Counted from the first letter of the stretch, positions 36,393 to 49,018 are shown. The stretch is DNA of 64,000 nt from Adineta vaga (GCA_021613535.1 CP075495.1:2108001-2172000), one strand, 5' to 3'. The notes: generated by a model from the sequence alone, not told the origin. Translations and numbers: made by a program.

Positions 36393-39300
36393 TTAGACAA
36401 GATCATCATCGAATATAAATGTTTCATTGGTTTCTGATGTTGTTATAGAACGAGGAAGAAATAGATCATCTTCGTCATTCGATTGATGTATTGCCGATGG
36501 TAAATTCCTTTGAAAAGACAAAATTATACAAGACAATAAAAAGAGAAAGAAAGTTTTGTTTTACTCTCTCGGTGTAGAAAATAATTTTTGACGAAGTGTT
36601 TGAATACGTGTTGTTGTTGCATCAGCAGGTGTTACTGTTAATGTCGGAATAACAACATTTCGATTAGAATCATTTTCCATTGATTCATGATTGTCAGCTA
36701 GATAATCATCTCGTAAAATGAAATATAGAAAAGAAGAAGAAGAAGAATTCTTACTTATAGTAATATCTGGAATTTCTTGTGAAAATGATAGATGTATACT
36801 TGTTCGTGGTCGAGTTAATACTTCGGCTAATTTGGAATTTGTACCAACAGCCTATGAATGAAGATGTAAATGAAAAGTTTACTTTATTTTATAGAATGAC
36901 AACTTACTTTAAGAACAGTATCAAGTAATTTTGGATCAGGTTTTGGTGGATGATCGACAATGATTGGTTCTGCTTGAACGACACCATCTTCACGAACTAG
37001 TTCTTCTTCATCCGGTTTCGATGAACGTTTCATTAGTTTTCTTTAAAAAAAGATGACAAAAAGAAAAACTTCATTCGAAATATTCATTTTCATTATTGAT
37101 TTACTTCGCTTTTCGACGTAGAATCTTTCCAGCTTCAGGAAAATCTTTTAATTGTTCATTCAAATCTGCTTTATGTAAAGTAAATAACGTTGAAAAACCT
37201 CGTGAAATTACCTAAAAACGAAGTAGCATTAAAATAATTGAACATTTTTTTTTCAATCCACTTACATCAGCTGTCCGTCGATTTCCACCAGCAACTTCAA
37301 GTAAACTAATCTCACCAAATACTGCACCATCTTCAAGACCAGCAATACGTTTATCATCAATAAATACATCGAGAATACCATGATTAACAATATACATTTC
37401 TCGTCCAATTTCACCCTATTTAATAACATATGATTTCATTCATTTTAAACAATTCTCTCTTACCTTTTTACAAATATAATCGCCTGGTAAAAATAAAGCA
37501 GGTTTTAATTTTAATACCAATGAATGAAGAAAGGTTTTTTCACAATCCTATATAAATATCATTCAAACAATGATATACAATCTTTGATAATAATAACTAT
37601 ACCTGAAATAATTGTACTTTTGATAATGTATCATAATGAATACTGATTGCTAATTCAGTTTGTAATGTTGTTGGTAAAAATGATAACGTTGTATCATCAT
37701 CCTCTATTTAATTTTAGAATTGATTTTCTCGTTCAAAATATCATCAAACTTACCGAGTGTATTTCGATCTTCCCAATTGTATTGAAACCAATTTCTGACT
37801 CGATCTTGTACTGTTTTTGGTAATTCAAATTTCTTTAAATATTGCATAACTTGTTCAACTTTATTTTGATATTCTGAACGTCGTTGATTCATCGATTGAA
37901 AAACATCACGTATTTGTCCAATTAATAAAGCAAATATAAACAAAGCAAATAAATACCCAATAATGACAAAAACATATTCTAAACCCGTTTCAGGATTTGG
38001 AATATTTCCAATTGTTGATGCAATTTTAAAGCAATAATAAAATGAATAAGAATATGCACTCATACGTGGTTGAGTTTCAGTTTTATAAACCCAACCATTA
38101 TTGACACCATGTCGACGTTCATAATTGGAAAAAAGAAAATAAATACATGCATAAATATGAACAGATAGAACAACATAAAGAAGTAAAGCAAGAATTCGTA
38201 CTAAACGTACACTTGCAAAAAACGATTGAACCCATCGATCACAATAACGAAAAAAAACTGTTAATGATTGAAGTCTTAATAAACGTGGTAGACGCAATAT
38301 TGCTTGAAAACCAAAAAGTAAATAAAATAAATCCAATGGAATAAGTGATAAACAATCGAAAATGAATCGTAATGAATGAAAATATTTCATTGCTGTTAAA
38401 CGAAATGTTGTCTAAAAGAAACCATAATCAATTATTATTTAAGAAAATATCTCATTACTTACAACCCATAGACCATTCTCTAAATATTTAATTCGTGTTT
38501 GAATAAAACATGTATCGATTAAGTATAGTACATCACAAGAATAATCGACCATCATCCATAACCATGTGGTCATTTTACCATTTTCCCAAACTGGAAATGC
38601 TATACGTAATGGTATGGAAATAAAATTATATAAATATGCCAATGCTACAAATAGTAACCAAGTTAAATGTATACTACCTGAAAAAAAGTGTTAAAAAACA
38701 AAAGTGAATTCGAATGTAGAATGGATGGTTAACTTACTATCTGTATCGATGGGTTTTCGTAGACCAGATTTATGTATACAACGAAGAATAACTCTTTGTA
38801 AACGTTGTTTTAGATTGTTACCTTCGATTGCTAAACTAGCAGTTGAAGCGTTACTTACACTTTCTAATGAGAAAATAGAACGACGAGGAAATTGTTTTTG
38901 TTCTTGTTGTTCTTCACGTACACTAACACTAGTTCCTATAAAAGTAAGTATGTCTCGATTGTATAAAATCTTTTTTTTTTTGAAAAGAAAAATTATCTTT
39001 ACCTGCGGTATTTTGTTCAAAATCGGCTGGTTGATGAATAATTTCTTTGATCGCATCTGTTCGATCACTGAATTTTCGACGTAAATTACGTAATTGTCCA
39101 CCGATCAGTGATTCTTGTGATGTGCGTGGAATTGGATATGAAATTGATTCATATATTCGACTAAAATATATCATATTGAAAATGAAGATCAAATTATATT
39201 TAATGATATATGATCTTTACTTGCTGTAACTTCGAATAGGTGATCTACCCGATAGTAGTTCATCATCATACGTAACTATAAGAGTAGAAAGAGTTTCTTT

Positions 39301-39457
39301 TTTCAATAGAAACTAAAGAGAGAAAATACAAACAATCAGGTTCTGGTGTTGTTAAATTGTCAAGTGTAATCTCATTCAAATCATTTTCAGTGTCTAAACT
39401 ACAGATTAAATTATCATAAGCTTCAAATCGTTTTCTAATATTTGAACGTTGAGTCAT
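36393..39457 (-). CDS. Cyclic-nucleotide-gated cation channel, CNGB-like subunit
   Basis: Fourteen exons: 39457-39334, 39275-39221, 39160-39003, 38935-38738, 38677-38463, 38411-37754, 37703-37603, 37547-37464, 37415-37266, 37211-37105, 37040-36908, 36851-36755, 36697-36565 and 36507-36393. They encode 775 residues with all phases consistent. A long cytosolic N-terminus is followed by S1-S6. The S4 region is [11 protein letters not shown]; the pore reads [16 protein letters not shown]; the S6/C-linker reads [16 protein letters not shown] cNMP-binding domain follows ([39 protein letters not shown]). The pore lacks the Glu of CNGA subunits (TIGET) and sits closer to the CNGB pattern (TIGGLP.P), suggesting a modulatory subunit. 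Such channels act in sensory transduction; the tissue here is unknown. Confidence 0.92.
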
Positions 39458-40063
39458 TTTCCGTTTCGTTGAAAAGGTACGTCACCGAATGAATTATATA
39501 TGTGTTGAGTAGATTAAAAACCATAGAAATATAGCGGATGCGTTTGTTTCTTAGAAATTATCCTCCCAGAAAAGAGATAACAGATGTCACTTTTATTACA
39601 TCCATTTACGGAATGAATGAATGTCTATTGAGTATTGTTGAATGGAAAAAGATTAACCCGATCTGCTCTTCATGTGTGTCATCTTTATGTTTAAGATATG
39701 ATTGTGCAGTATCTTTGATTGATGTTCATTTATCGATATGTTTTATACTGTAGACGATCAATAACAGTGACGAAACTATTAACTGAAACTATTTTCAAAT
39801 ATTCGATTGCATGAGTGTATTGATTTCATAAAGATTCAATATGATACGGATTTACACATATTGAAAAAATACGAAATTCTGCTGACGTTTTAGTTCTCAT
39901 AAAATATCGATAAATGAATAATATTCGTCCATCACATATTAACGACCTCTATCTTCCTTATTTATCATTTGTTCTTTCTTCTTGCCTAATATTTCAAAAA
40001 AAAAAGAGAAAGAAAATTATTAGTCGTGCCAAGTTACTTTTATTTTTTTCTTGAGCGACTAAA
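39458..40063. other. Divergent intergenic region (CNG channel / SAP30BP)
   Basis: Spacer between start codons on opposite strands. A 71-codon frame at 39538-39753 has no recognisable features. A T-rich tract followed by TTGAG at 40051-40055 precedes the SAP30BP start. Confidence 0.5.
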
Positions 40064-41505
40064 ATGTCTGATGACGAGATAACAACAAACAATCTCATGG
40101 ATGTTGATACAGATCCTAAACAATCTAGTCCTTCTCCCGGTCCAGCATCATCAACGGTTATACTTGATATTGGTATCGGTAGTGGATACATATCTGGTTC
40201 AGACGATGAAGAAATAACTGAACCAACAACATCAAAAAGTTCTACACCAGATTCTACAACACTTACGACAGTTACGAAGAAAAAGCCTTTAACTACTAGT
40301 AAACATCCACTTACAAAAAGTTCGTATACTTTATTACAAAAAATAAGCATATCTTAGAAAGTCAATTTTCTTGTTATTTGTAGCTAAATCATCACTAGTT
40401 AATTATGAACGTGATTCTGATGATGATGAACATACAGATGAAGACGACGAAGAAGAAAATGAAAATTCCCATGATGAACAAGATCTCGATGATGATCGAT
40501 CAAATTCAAATAATGCAATTACATCGCATGGTGGAGAATCTGATTCTGTTCAAATGGAATCAACAATATTCACTGAACAAACGATCGTTACATCTGATCT
40601 TCTCAATGTCACACCTGCATGTTCATTTGATCAATATTTTCTGCTAATTCGTTTTTATTCTTTCAATTTTAGTTCAAAGGAGAAGACGCATCACCATCCT
40701 CTCGTGTTGATTTAACATCAAGTAATAAACGAACGACAACACGAATCTTAATTGTCTTTCATTTTTCTAGATTATGCTTTTATATTTCCTGAAGACTCAG
40801 AAATTCGTATACCACCTGAACCTACAAAGAATTGTTCAACAAAATTGGAGGTAATCAGAATATTTCTTTATCAACTTGTTAAATATCATCTATTTTAATA
40901 GCAAAAATTTGAAGAATATTACAAACGATATCGAAAAACTGGTATTGATCAAAATGCTGTTATCCAAGAATTGAAAGATTTTAGAAATCCATGGTATGAA
41001 AAAGATTCATTTGTAACGAAAAAGAAAAGGCATATTCTTTTCTAGTATGTATGAAAAAATGATTTCTCATTTGCATATTGATGAAATCGGTACAAATTTT
41101 CCTCAAGTATGTTTGATAAACTGATATTATTTATTCATTCATTTTTTTTATTTTATTCTTATCTAGGAATTATATGATCCACATTGGTGGGGTAAAGAAT
41201 CGTATTATGAAGAATTAAGTACGGATTTCGTTGTTAATCTTTCCATTAATGTAATGAGAAGTCGTTTTCTTTTCTCGTTTAGGTAAAGCACAAAAGAATG
41301 AAATGGATCGACGGGAAAAAGAACGACGTGAACGATCTAAAGTTCGTTATAAAACAGAAATTTGTTCGACATCACATGTGTGTGTTTTTTTGCTATTCTT
41401 TAGATTGGCTTTACACCGGGTGTAAAAAAAATTGATCAACTTGGCATGGGTTTATCAAATAATTCTGATATCGGCGGCGAAAAACGTAGAACTCGTTTTG
41501 ATTAA
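40064..41505 (+). CDS. SAP30BP: SAP30-binding protein
   Basis: Nine exons: 40064-40319, 40384-40607, 40673-40721, 40771-40850, 40902-40993, 41046-41106, 41167-41218, 41283-41341 and 41404-41505; 324 residues. The N-terminus is acidic and low-complexity, with SLVNYERDSDDDEHTDEDDEE resembling the SLxxYxxDSE start of SAP30BP. The conserved core is EIRIPPEPTKNC, KFEEYYKRYRKTG.D.N.VIQELKDFRNP, MYEKMISHLHIDEIGTNFP, YDPHWWGKESYYEEL and KAQKNEMDRREKERRERSK. This family (HCNGP-like) links to the SAP30/Sin3 corepressor and to splicing of short introns. The exon 2 donor (GTCACA at 40608) is weak and was chosen for phase. The C-terminus is shorter than in vertebrates. Confidence 0.9.
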
Positions 41506-42358
41506 TAATAATATACATATATACACTACATTTTTTTTGACTGTTTCTACTGTTATGATGATGAATATAAAATCAAAATATAGACGATCTTTTATGTTTC
41601 TCTAATATATGTATATAAATGAATAGAAAGCTGTTAGATTTATTTTTTTGATATTGACGAGGATGACACGAATTAAGGATATGTTCGATAATTAGTTTAT
41701 TGATCAGAGTTTAGAAGTTTAACAAAATTTGATACTATCGCACTATTTAATGGGTTCCCATATGTTACTTAATTCTGTTAAATACAAATATTTCAGTATG
41801 TGTTATTACCATTGATTGATCTGTTTTGTTTTACTTTCGTAAAGAACAACGATAGATATTATCTCTCGATTATAAATATGTCATGATTCATCAGATGATG
41901 CATCTATTGTTCTTCATGTATATCTTCAGAATATAAATATAAGTGTCAGTTATTTTGTTTTATTTTAGATATTAGTAATAGTCATGGTCTCAATTGCTGA
42001 GTCAATATTGCTAAGATTAATAGAACTTTGACGAAATTCATATTTCTGTTAGTTCCAAGCATTTTTACTTTTATTAGAAAAAGCAGTTGATGAAAAACGA
42101 AATGTTCTTCAAACAAGTATCATAATATGCAACGGTGTTAGCTCTTCCATGTTCTACATACGTTAATTGATATTGAATATGCATACTGTTCGTTTAGCAG
42201 CAGTATGAATTCTTTCAAGATGGGTTCAAACAAAATTAAGACCACACAATTCTCTAATCGATATTGATTTTTCGTCTTTCACTGAATAAATATCGATTGA
42301 AATGAATATTTTTTGCTTTGAACTGAAAATACATTTCATCTTTTCATCTATAAAATAG
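41506..42358. other. Intergenic region
   Basis: AT-rich spacer; no coding frame or structured element is recognised. CATCTATAAAATAG directly precedes the SDR start codon and offers an acceptor-like AG. Confidence 0.5.
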
Positions 42359-43317
42359 ATGAAAAACGTATTAATTACTGGAGCTAATCGAGGTATTGGC
42401 TTTGGCTTAGTGAAACAATTTTTAGCATCGAATGCTAATCATGTTTTTGCTACGTATCGTCAAATGGATCGATCGAAAGTAATCTCACATATTTTCAAAT
42501 ATGAATATCTATGTGTGAATTTATTTTTAGGAACTATTTGATTTAGCTAAAGAACATTCGGCTACTGTAACACCAATTCAACTTGGTTAGTTAGATGATT
42601 ATAATAAGCTATAAAATGATATTTCTTCTACATTTATAGATATTACTGATGATTCAAGTATTCAAAGAGCTGTTGAAAAAGTAGAACAACGATTAAATGG
42701 TAAAGATTTCAATTGTTTAATTAATAATGCTGGTTCAACAACAAAATTAAGATTTAAGGATATCAATGAAAAAGATATGATGGAAACATATCGACAGAAT
42801 GTTATTGGACCATGGAAAGTTACTAAAGTATATACCATACATAGAAATTGTTTAAATATTCAATTTCTTCTTCTTCTAGGGATTTTTACCTCTTCTAAAA
42901 AAATCTGCTTTACAACTGAAACAACGTGATATTAAACAATCATCAGTCATCAACATTTCTTCAATTATGTCATCTCTCGAATTAGCCCCGAATTTACTTT
43001 ATAACTATTACGATTATCAATGTAGTAAAGTTAGTTTGGAATATTCATAATTTTCTTTATAAATTTCAATTCTTTTTCAGGTAGCATTGAACATGTTAAC
43101 AATTAGTATGGGTAACGATCTTAGAAAAGAGAAAATCTTCTTTTCACTTCTTCATCCTGGCTGGGTTAAAACAGAAATGGGTACAAATAAAGCTCCACTT
43201 TCACCAGATGCTGCTGCGAAAAACATTCTCGATTGTTTACAAGCTCTTACAAATGATCATTATTGTAAATTAATCGATACACGTGATGGCAACAAAGTGA
43301 CAGTTTTACCTTTTTAA
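42359..43317 (+). CDS. Short-chain dehydrogenase/reductase, sniffer/C-factor-like
   Basis: Five exons: 42359-42478, 42531-42585, 42640-42827, 42880-43029 and 43081-43317; about 249 residues. A classical SDR: the NAD(P)-binding TGANRGIG at the N-terminus, an NNAG motif (CLINNAGSTT), catalytic Ser in SVINISSIMSS and the YxxxK pair in DYQCSK. HPGWVKTEMGTNKAPLSPD matches the sniffer/C-factor carbonyl reductase group. In Drosophila, Sniffer reduces carbonyls and protects neurons from oxidative stress. The substrate here is not predictable. The length is normal for the family. Confidence 0.9.
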
Positions 43318-43378
43318 ATCAATTTTTTTTCAAGAGTATATTTATCCATATAAAAAAAAGAACGTAGTGAAGAAATAA

Positions 43379-43993
43379 TTATAGGAGTGTATAACGATAA
43401 GATTCTCGACTAGAAATCATGGTTGCATGTCGAATGGATTTCAAAATTAGAATCAATGTAGCAAAAGTTAAAGAAATACCTATAGCAAGCATTAGAATTA
43501 AAATTATTTGGCCAATTGTTCCACTAGTTTGATTAATCAATGAAGTCAATTTTGTTTGTGTTGAATTTGCTATAGACGACCAAGGAATAGTACCAAACGA
43601 TGAACGAAGAGTATTTATAACTGAAGTTTTATTCTTTGATTTGAATGTACGAGTCATATTGGATAATAAAGAAAAATTTTCACATTTATCAGAATAACAT
43701 AAACGACCGAGGCAAATATTTGTAGAAGATCGTACTGTAACTTGACATATATTCGAAGTATTGGATTGACAACAATTGATAGAACATGAATCGATCAAAT
43801 TATTCAATAGTTGATCATCAGTAATAATTGTACTATTGAAATTTGTATTCTTCGTATTACATTGATGAAGATCAATATTAATTGATGCATTCTTCTGATT
43901 ATTATTTGGTTTATTAGTAGTTGAATAGGCAATTATAGTAGAAATGAATAATTGTTGGGAAAAGAGAAAAAGTAAAAGCAGATGCCATTGCAT
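43379..43993 (-). CDS. Unknown type I membrane glycoprotein
   Basis: Single-exon gene of 204 residues that I do not recognise. Seen: a signal peptide (LLLLFLFSQQLFISTIIAYS), an extracellular part of about 140 residues rich in Asn with many NxS/T sequons and about 9 Cys (SCSINCCQSN, CLGRLCYSDKC), a TM helix (GQIILILMLAIGISLTFATLILIL) and a short basic tail. The fold and topology suggest a small cell-surface receptor or adhesion protein with a disulfide-bonded domain. It stands tail to tail with the SDR gene, about 60 nt away. Confidence 0.65.
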   Translation of the reverse strand: MQWHLLLLFLFSQQLFISTIIAYSTTNKPNNNQKNASINIDLHQCNTKNTNFNSTIITDDQLLNNLIDSCSINCCQSNTSNICQVTVRSSTNICLGRLCYSDKCENFSLLSNMTRTFKSKNKTSVINTLRSSFGTIPWSSIANSTQTKLTSLINQTSGTIGQIILILMLAIGISLTFATLILILKSIRHATMISSRESYRYTLL

Positions 43994-44595
43994 ATCGTCT
44001 TGATAGTTGTATGATAACAGAGAAATGAAAATGTGCTTTTTGTGTTCTTATTATAGTATCACACGACAAATGCATTTTGAAAATAGACAGAAATAAAGTC
44101 ACAGCTGGTTTAATGATTCGTTGAGTCAAACAATCAAGTGCTGATACATACGCCCAACTATGACCTTCATCGTTTTTTCTATCGTTGTATATATTTCATT
44201 CTCATGAATTGAAGTGTAAATTTATCCATAATTTAATATTTTTCAAATCTCTTTGATTGTATAAACTGTTCAGGATATACACTTCGGTGTAACTGCGATG
44301 TAGTCGTTAAAAAATAGGCAACACGGAGTTTCCATTGTCAATGGGTATGGCACCACTAATTTCATTTGTTTGTTCAATAAATTTACCGGATGTAACAAAG
44401 AATTTGAAAGATTTACACTGCAATAAAGTACGCTCATTCAAAGATAGTATCAGCTGCGATAACACCGATACGAAAATCTCAATTAACAATAAAATCAAAT
44501 CAAATGTTCTCTTAAAATATCCTTAGACATTCATGCTCATGACTATCTTTGATTAGTCATAATAAGATCTACAATGGCAGTAGAAAAACATTTGT
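43994..44595. other. Intergenic region
   Basis: Spacer between two minus-strand genes. Overlapping small frames lie on both strands at 44307-44526; none has a convincing signature. Confidence 0.5.
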
Positions 44596-45807
44596 TCATT
44601 TATATTTTATTCTTTTCTTTCGTAATTTTTCTTGAAATTGTATAATTTCATTAAAACCCGAATGAAATGATATTAATATTGTCAAAACATTTTTCATTAG
44701 GAAAAATACCATTTTATTTGAACTATCAGACATAAATGTTAGAAAATACCATCGTATGATTAAAAATGGTAGATCTTGTGTGAGAGTAATATAAATAACT
44801 GACCACATTGAAGTACAAAAGATTAATTCAAATATAACTAAAGATTTCTTTCGAAAATTTAATCGCGAAAAATCTCTTCTATGAATATGTATTGTTGGTT
44901 TCGTTTTCATTTGTAAATTCATACTAAATTGTAATGTTGACATGATAAAAATAATGAAAATTATAGTTTGTAAATGATATTGATCTTGTAATTTATTTAA
45001 ATTTTCTCCTTGATGAAAATTTCCATAAAATTCAACAATATCCGGTGCAGCTGCTAAATATTGACGTAACATTTGAGCAAAATAAATTTCATCGGAACTT
45101 TCTGTTTGTGGCCAAATCCAATTAACAAGAACTAAGACAAGTAAAAGTAATTGTTCAATAAGCATAAAACCAGCTAATTCATCGCTTAATATACCAATTA
45201 ATGTAAAACGATTGATTAATTCTCGCCAAGTTGAACATGAACTAAGTAAGAATGATGAAAATATCGTAGTAAGTGAATAACGTCGACAACATGTTCGATA
45301 TTGAATTTTTGTTAATAATGAACACATTAATTGAAAATTATCTTGATTAAAATAAAATAAACGATCTTTCGAACATTTAAATGTATAAATTGGATATTCT
45401 ATTAGTTTCATATGATTTATTTCTTCTTTCAATTTCATATCAAAACAAAATGTTATATTTCGTTTAAGTAGTAATTCAATATTTGTCTGTCGAAATACTT
45501 GACTAATATGTAATTGATGTTGTTTGAAGATTCTTAATATTGGTACACATGTTATTATAAATAGAATAATTGATGGAGAAAACCAACGAAATTCTTTCCA
45601 TTGTCCACGAAATTGATAATACAAACTGATACTACCTTCGATAATAATTGCAAGAATTCCGCAGATATATGTTAAAATATGATAATTTTGTGTAACACAC
45701 ATAATAGTACACATGATAAACATTGCAAAACCAATTAAAATTAAACGAACAGACAATCGACGAAGTGTATTCGTATCAAAAAATGAATTGAATGGAGAAG
45801 AAGACAT
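44596..45807 (-). CDS. TMEM26: TMEM26-like multi-pass membrane protein
   Basis: Single-exon gene of 403 residues. Seen: about eight hydrophobic segments, and motifs in TMEM26 order. These are FRWFSPSIILFIITCVPILR, LAAAPDIVEFYGNFHQ, a TLQFSMNL turn, QDLPFLIIRWYFLTF and NKMVFFLMKNVLTILI. TMEM26 is a poorly understood membrane protein (a beige-fat marker in mammals). The large Cys-containing loop between the third and fourth segments is longer than in human TMEM26. The absence of introns is unusual for a conserved animal gene here and could reflect retroposition. Confidence 0.75.
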   Translation of the reverse strand: MSSSPFNSFFDTNTLRRLSVRLILIGFAMFIMCTIMCVTQNYHILTYICGILAIIIEGSISLYYQFRGQWKEFRWFSPSIILFIITCVPILRIFKQHQLHISQVFRQTNIELLLKRNITFCFDMKLKEEINHMKLIEYPIYTFKCSKDRLFYFNQDNFQLMCSLLTKIQYRTCCRRYSLTTIFSSFLLSSCSTWRELINRFTLIGILSDELAGFMLIEQLLLLVLVLVNWIWPQTESSDEIYFAQMLRQYLAAAPDIVEFYGNFHQGENLNKLQDQYHLQTIIFIIFIMSTLQFSMNLQMKTKPTIHIHRRDFSRLNFRKKSLVIFELIFCTSMWSVIYITLTQDLPFLIIRWYFLTFMSDSSNKMVFFLMKNVLTILISFHSGFNEIIQFQEKLRKKRIKYK

Positions 45808-46249
45808 TTAATAAGAATGGTAAATATGATGTGGCGCATTTTTTTTAAAACAATTCAATATTTGTCTTGAAGAATGAATTGGTTCGATAGTTTCGAAACC
45901 TTCGCATTTAACAAAATTATTTGAGATAGATATCTTTAAAAGCGAATAAATGTATGACACTGATTGATATATATATATTCTTTTTAATGACGTATGTTTG
46001 CGATCAGATCTAGTTTATCTACATTAAATGTTTGTCATACACAATACACTATTCAATATATAAGGATATTTAATCGCTTTTTGATGAAAAAGAAAAGAAA
46101 CAAGACACGAAAGAGAGAAATAGAGAGAGAGAAATATACTGAAGAAGATCGAGAAAAAAACATAACGAACGATGTTAACGTGTGCATTTGAAAGTTATTA
46201 AAAATCGTAAGAATAAAGTTTCTTTTGATAGTTTTATTTTGTTACACTA
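45808..46249. other. Divergent intergenic region (TMEM26-like / GH125)
   Basis: Spacer of about 440 nt between opposite-strand starts, with a (GA)n stretch at about 46111-46129. TTTCTTTTGATAG ending at 46231 precedes the GH125 ATG by 19 nt and is a candidate acceptor. A 65-codon frame at 45994-46191 is Lys/Arg/Glu low-complexity. Confidence 0.5.
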
Positions 46250-48005
46250 ATGGTTGGTTTGTTGCAGTTGCGTCGTCGACAAAAATATCGTCTAGTAATT
46301 GGTACTGCTACCGTTATTATTGCCTTTATCATCATATACTCACGCTTACCACCTGAACAAGATACTTCATCAACATCCGAAAATTCATCACAAGAAATAC
46401 ACAGTACTGTACCTATCATTCCACTCGCTGCTATCAAAGAGGCTGCAATGATTTCTACTGATGATGATGTTTCTGATTTTCCCGTTGTACGTCGTTCTGT
46501 CAAAGAGCGACGATTTACCAGTTCTGCTGTCGAGTCTTTAATTAAAGAAATTAAAGAGAATATTAAAAATAAAGAACTTGCATGGTTATTTGAAAACTGT
46601 TTTCCGAATACACTCGATACTACCGTTGATTTTGATGAAAAAGCCGCTACAGAAAATCGACCGGATACATATGTTATAACTGGTGACATTGATGCCATGT
46701 GGTTGCGTGACTCGAGTGCTCAAGTAAATCCATATTTACCATTAATGCGTAATGACTCGAAATTGCGTCAATTAATTGAAGGAGTTCTTTTACGACAATG
46801 TCTTTTTGTTCAACGTGATCCGTATGCAAATGCACATTATAAAGATACGAATCGTACAAGTGAATGGAAACGTTCGGATCAAACTGAAATGCGTGATGGT
46901 GTACATGAACGAAAATGGGAATTAGATTCTCTTTGTTATGTGATACGATTAATGCATTCTTATTGGAAAGAAGTCGATTATGATCAAACATTTTTTCGTA
47001 AAAATAAAAAAGAATTCAAGAAAACAATTGCATTGATTCTACAGACAATGAAAGAACAGCAGAGATTTAATGGATCAGGTAAAAAAAATACATTCCTAAA
47101 GAGATTTAAGAACATCTTAAGCATATGAATGAATGATCGATCGTTTTGATCAATTTGAAAGCTTGACTTTTCATTCTCATCAATTAAGGTCCTTATACCT
47201 ATCAACGACAAGGTCATCCACAAGATTCACATGGACATTCAGCGAAACCTAATGGTCTCATCCATACATTCTTTCGTCCAAGTGATGATTTACAAACATT
47301 ACCATATCTCATTCCATCGCAATTCTTTGCACTACAAGTATTAAAACTTTTATCTGAATTAGTAAAAAATCTCGAATGGACGGAAGAGTTTAATGATGAT
47401 ATTGTGAATTTAACAACAGCTCTTGAAAGTATTCTATCTCGTAAAGATACAATAAATGATCCAATGAAACAAATTGTGTTTGATCATACTAAGCATCACT
47501 TGATCTATGCATATGAAATTGATGGATTGGGTAATACAAATTTTATGGATGATTCGAATATTCCATCACTACTTTCATTACCTTATTTATGTCCTGATAT
47601 TATACCACTTAATCATACAATTTATCAAAATACACGTAAATTTGTATTAAGTTCAGATAATCCCTGGTTTTTCAAAGGAACTATACTTGAAGGTAAAGAA
47701 ATTCAGATATTGTTTACTAATTTATTCTTTTGATTTATTAAGGTATCGGTGGTCCACATGTTGGAAGTTCAATGGTATGGCCATTAGCGATTATTATGCG
47801 TGGTTTAACAACGACAGATGATGAAGAAATTCGAGCATGTTTAAAAATGTTACAAACAAGTCATGGAGATAAAGGATTTATGCATGAATCCATCGATATT
47901 AATGATCCAAAACGATTTACAAGATCATGGTTTGCTTGGGCAAATAGTTTATTTGGTGAATTCATTTGGAAATTATATCGAGAAAAACCCTATCTATTAA
48001 ACTAA
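46250..48005 (+). CDS. Glycoside hydrolase family 125 exo-alpha-mannosidase, type II membrane form
   Basis: Three exons, 46250-47078, 47189-47692 and 47743-48005, encode 531 residues. A short basic N-terminus and one TM helix (YRLVIGTATVIIAFIIIYS) suggest a type II Golgi or ER membrane anchor, followed by a linker and the catalytic domain. GH125 hallmarks: TYVITGDIDAMWLRDSSAQV, HERKWELDSLCYVIRL, YTYQRQGHPQDSHGHSAK, SQFFALQVLK, YAYEIDGLGNTNFMDDSNIP, IGGPHVGSSMVWPL and RSWFAWANSLFGE. The family holds metal-independent exo-alpha-1,6-mannosidases known mainly from bacteria and fungi. Two introns and an AT-rich composition show it is resident. Acquisition from a fungus or bacterium is the likely origin; independent animal retention cannot be excluded without a tree. 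Confidence 0.9.
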
Positions 48006-48302
48006 ATCCGGTGATAATAGAAACTTAATAGGAAAGACGTTTTATTCTTTTTTTTCTAATGTTTTTGGTTATGATCTAAAAAAAATCCGCAAAAGAATAC
48101 TATAAATATCATCAACTACTGAAAAGGTTATTCACAAATCCTCAATGTCAAGCTATGTGTCATCGATAGAGAATGCTGGTTTCTGATGACATTGAGAAAG
48201 CAAAGATCGCTTTAGTATGATTCATCCAATAAAAGAAATGTTATCGTGTTCTTTATCAGTTGATATTATTATTTAAAGCATATAGAAAACAACAACAACA
48301 AG
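48006..48302. other. Short intergenic region with inverted repeat
   Basis: Spacer between the GH125 gene and the broken ABM-like gene. CTCAATGTCA at 48141-48150 is perfectly complementary to TGACATTGAG at 48187-48196, forming a possible 10-bp stem with a 36-nt loop. Confidence 0.5.
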
Positions 48303-49018
48303 ATGACCTTCTTATTACATGTTGAATTCGATGCCAATTCAGCATCGACAGCTAATAAAATGCTTGAATGTTTAGCTGGTATGGCTAATATTGTTCATCG
48401 TGATCATCCCGAAGTTTATACTTACATATTTCGACATGAAAATGAAACAAAACTTTGATTTACAGAAATCTATGGTACTGAACAAGTTTTTCTTGATCAT
48501 GCAAATGATCCATAATTCACTAACTCTATCAACAAGCATTTGATCCTTCATCGGGAAAAAGTCGAAAAGAATTATGTATTCGCAATGATATCAATCAACC
48601 ATTGATGCCAATTACTGCGAGTATACTTGATCATTATTTACATGTCACTTATATTCCAGTTGAACATGGTTTTCTTCATCGAAATTTAGCAGATAAAGGA
48701 ATACAAGATCTTTTAATTGTATGCAGTGGTTGTGATGCAAATGTCTATGAATTATTAAATACAATAGTTCATTGTGTAACATGTGTGACATTTGAAGAAT
48801 CCAATAAAAATCGACAATTAATTGCAGTTATTACGCAGATTTTAAACGAGAAAAAATCCATTCCAGATACAAAACCAATCATCAATGAGATAGAATTAGT
48901 TTGTTCAAGCGAAGAAACAATTCAAAAATTCAAAGAAATGATCAATCAATATTTTCGAGTTCAATCTATACATATTCAAACAAGTTATAGTGGTTATATT
49001 CATCACAAATCTTCATAA
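48303..49018 (+). pseudogene. Broken ABM-like domain gene
   Basis: A reading frame from ATG 48303 (MTFLLHVEFDANSASTANKM..) runs into an in-frame TGA at 48456-48458 and TAA in the ANDP* context near 48510, then needs a one-base shift near 48520. After that it continues LYQQAFDPSSGKSRKELCIR and on to the stop at 49016-49018 (frame from 48602). The pieces joined by eye look like one protein with an antibiotic-biosynthesis-monooxygenase-like ferredoxin fold (VYTYIFRHENE.. FTEIYGTEQVFLDHANDP) and a C-terminal extension. No intron with proper phase removes the stops. Either the gene is dead or this copy carries sequencing errors; three separate lesions favour decay. The family assignment is tentative. 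Confidence 0.55.

Noticed and set aside
48141-48196. 10-bp inverted repeat as an insertion-element end
   Set aside because: Too short, no target duplication and no coding region between the arms.
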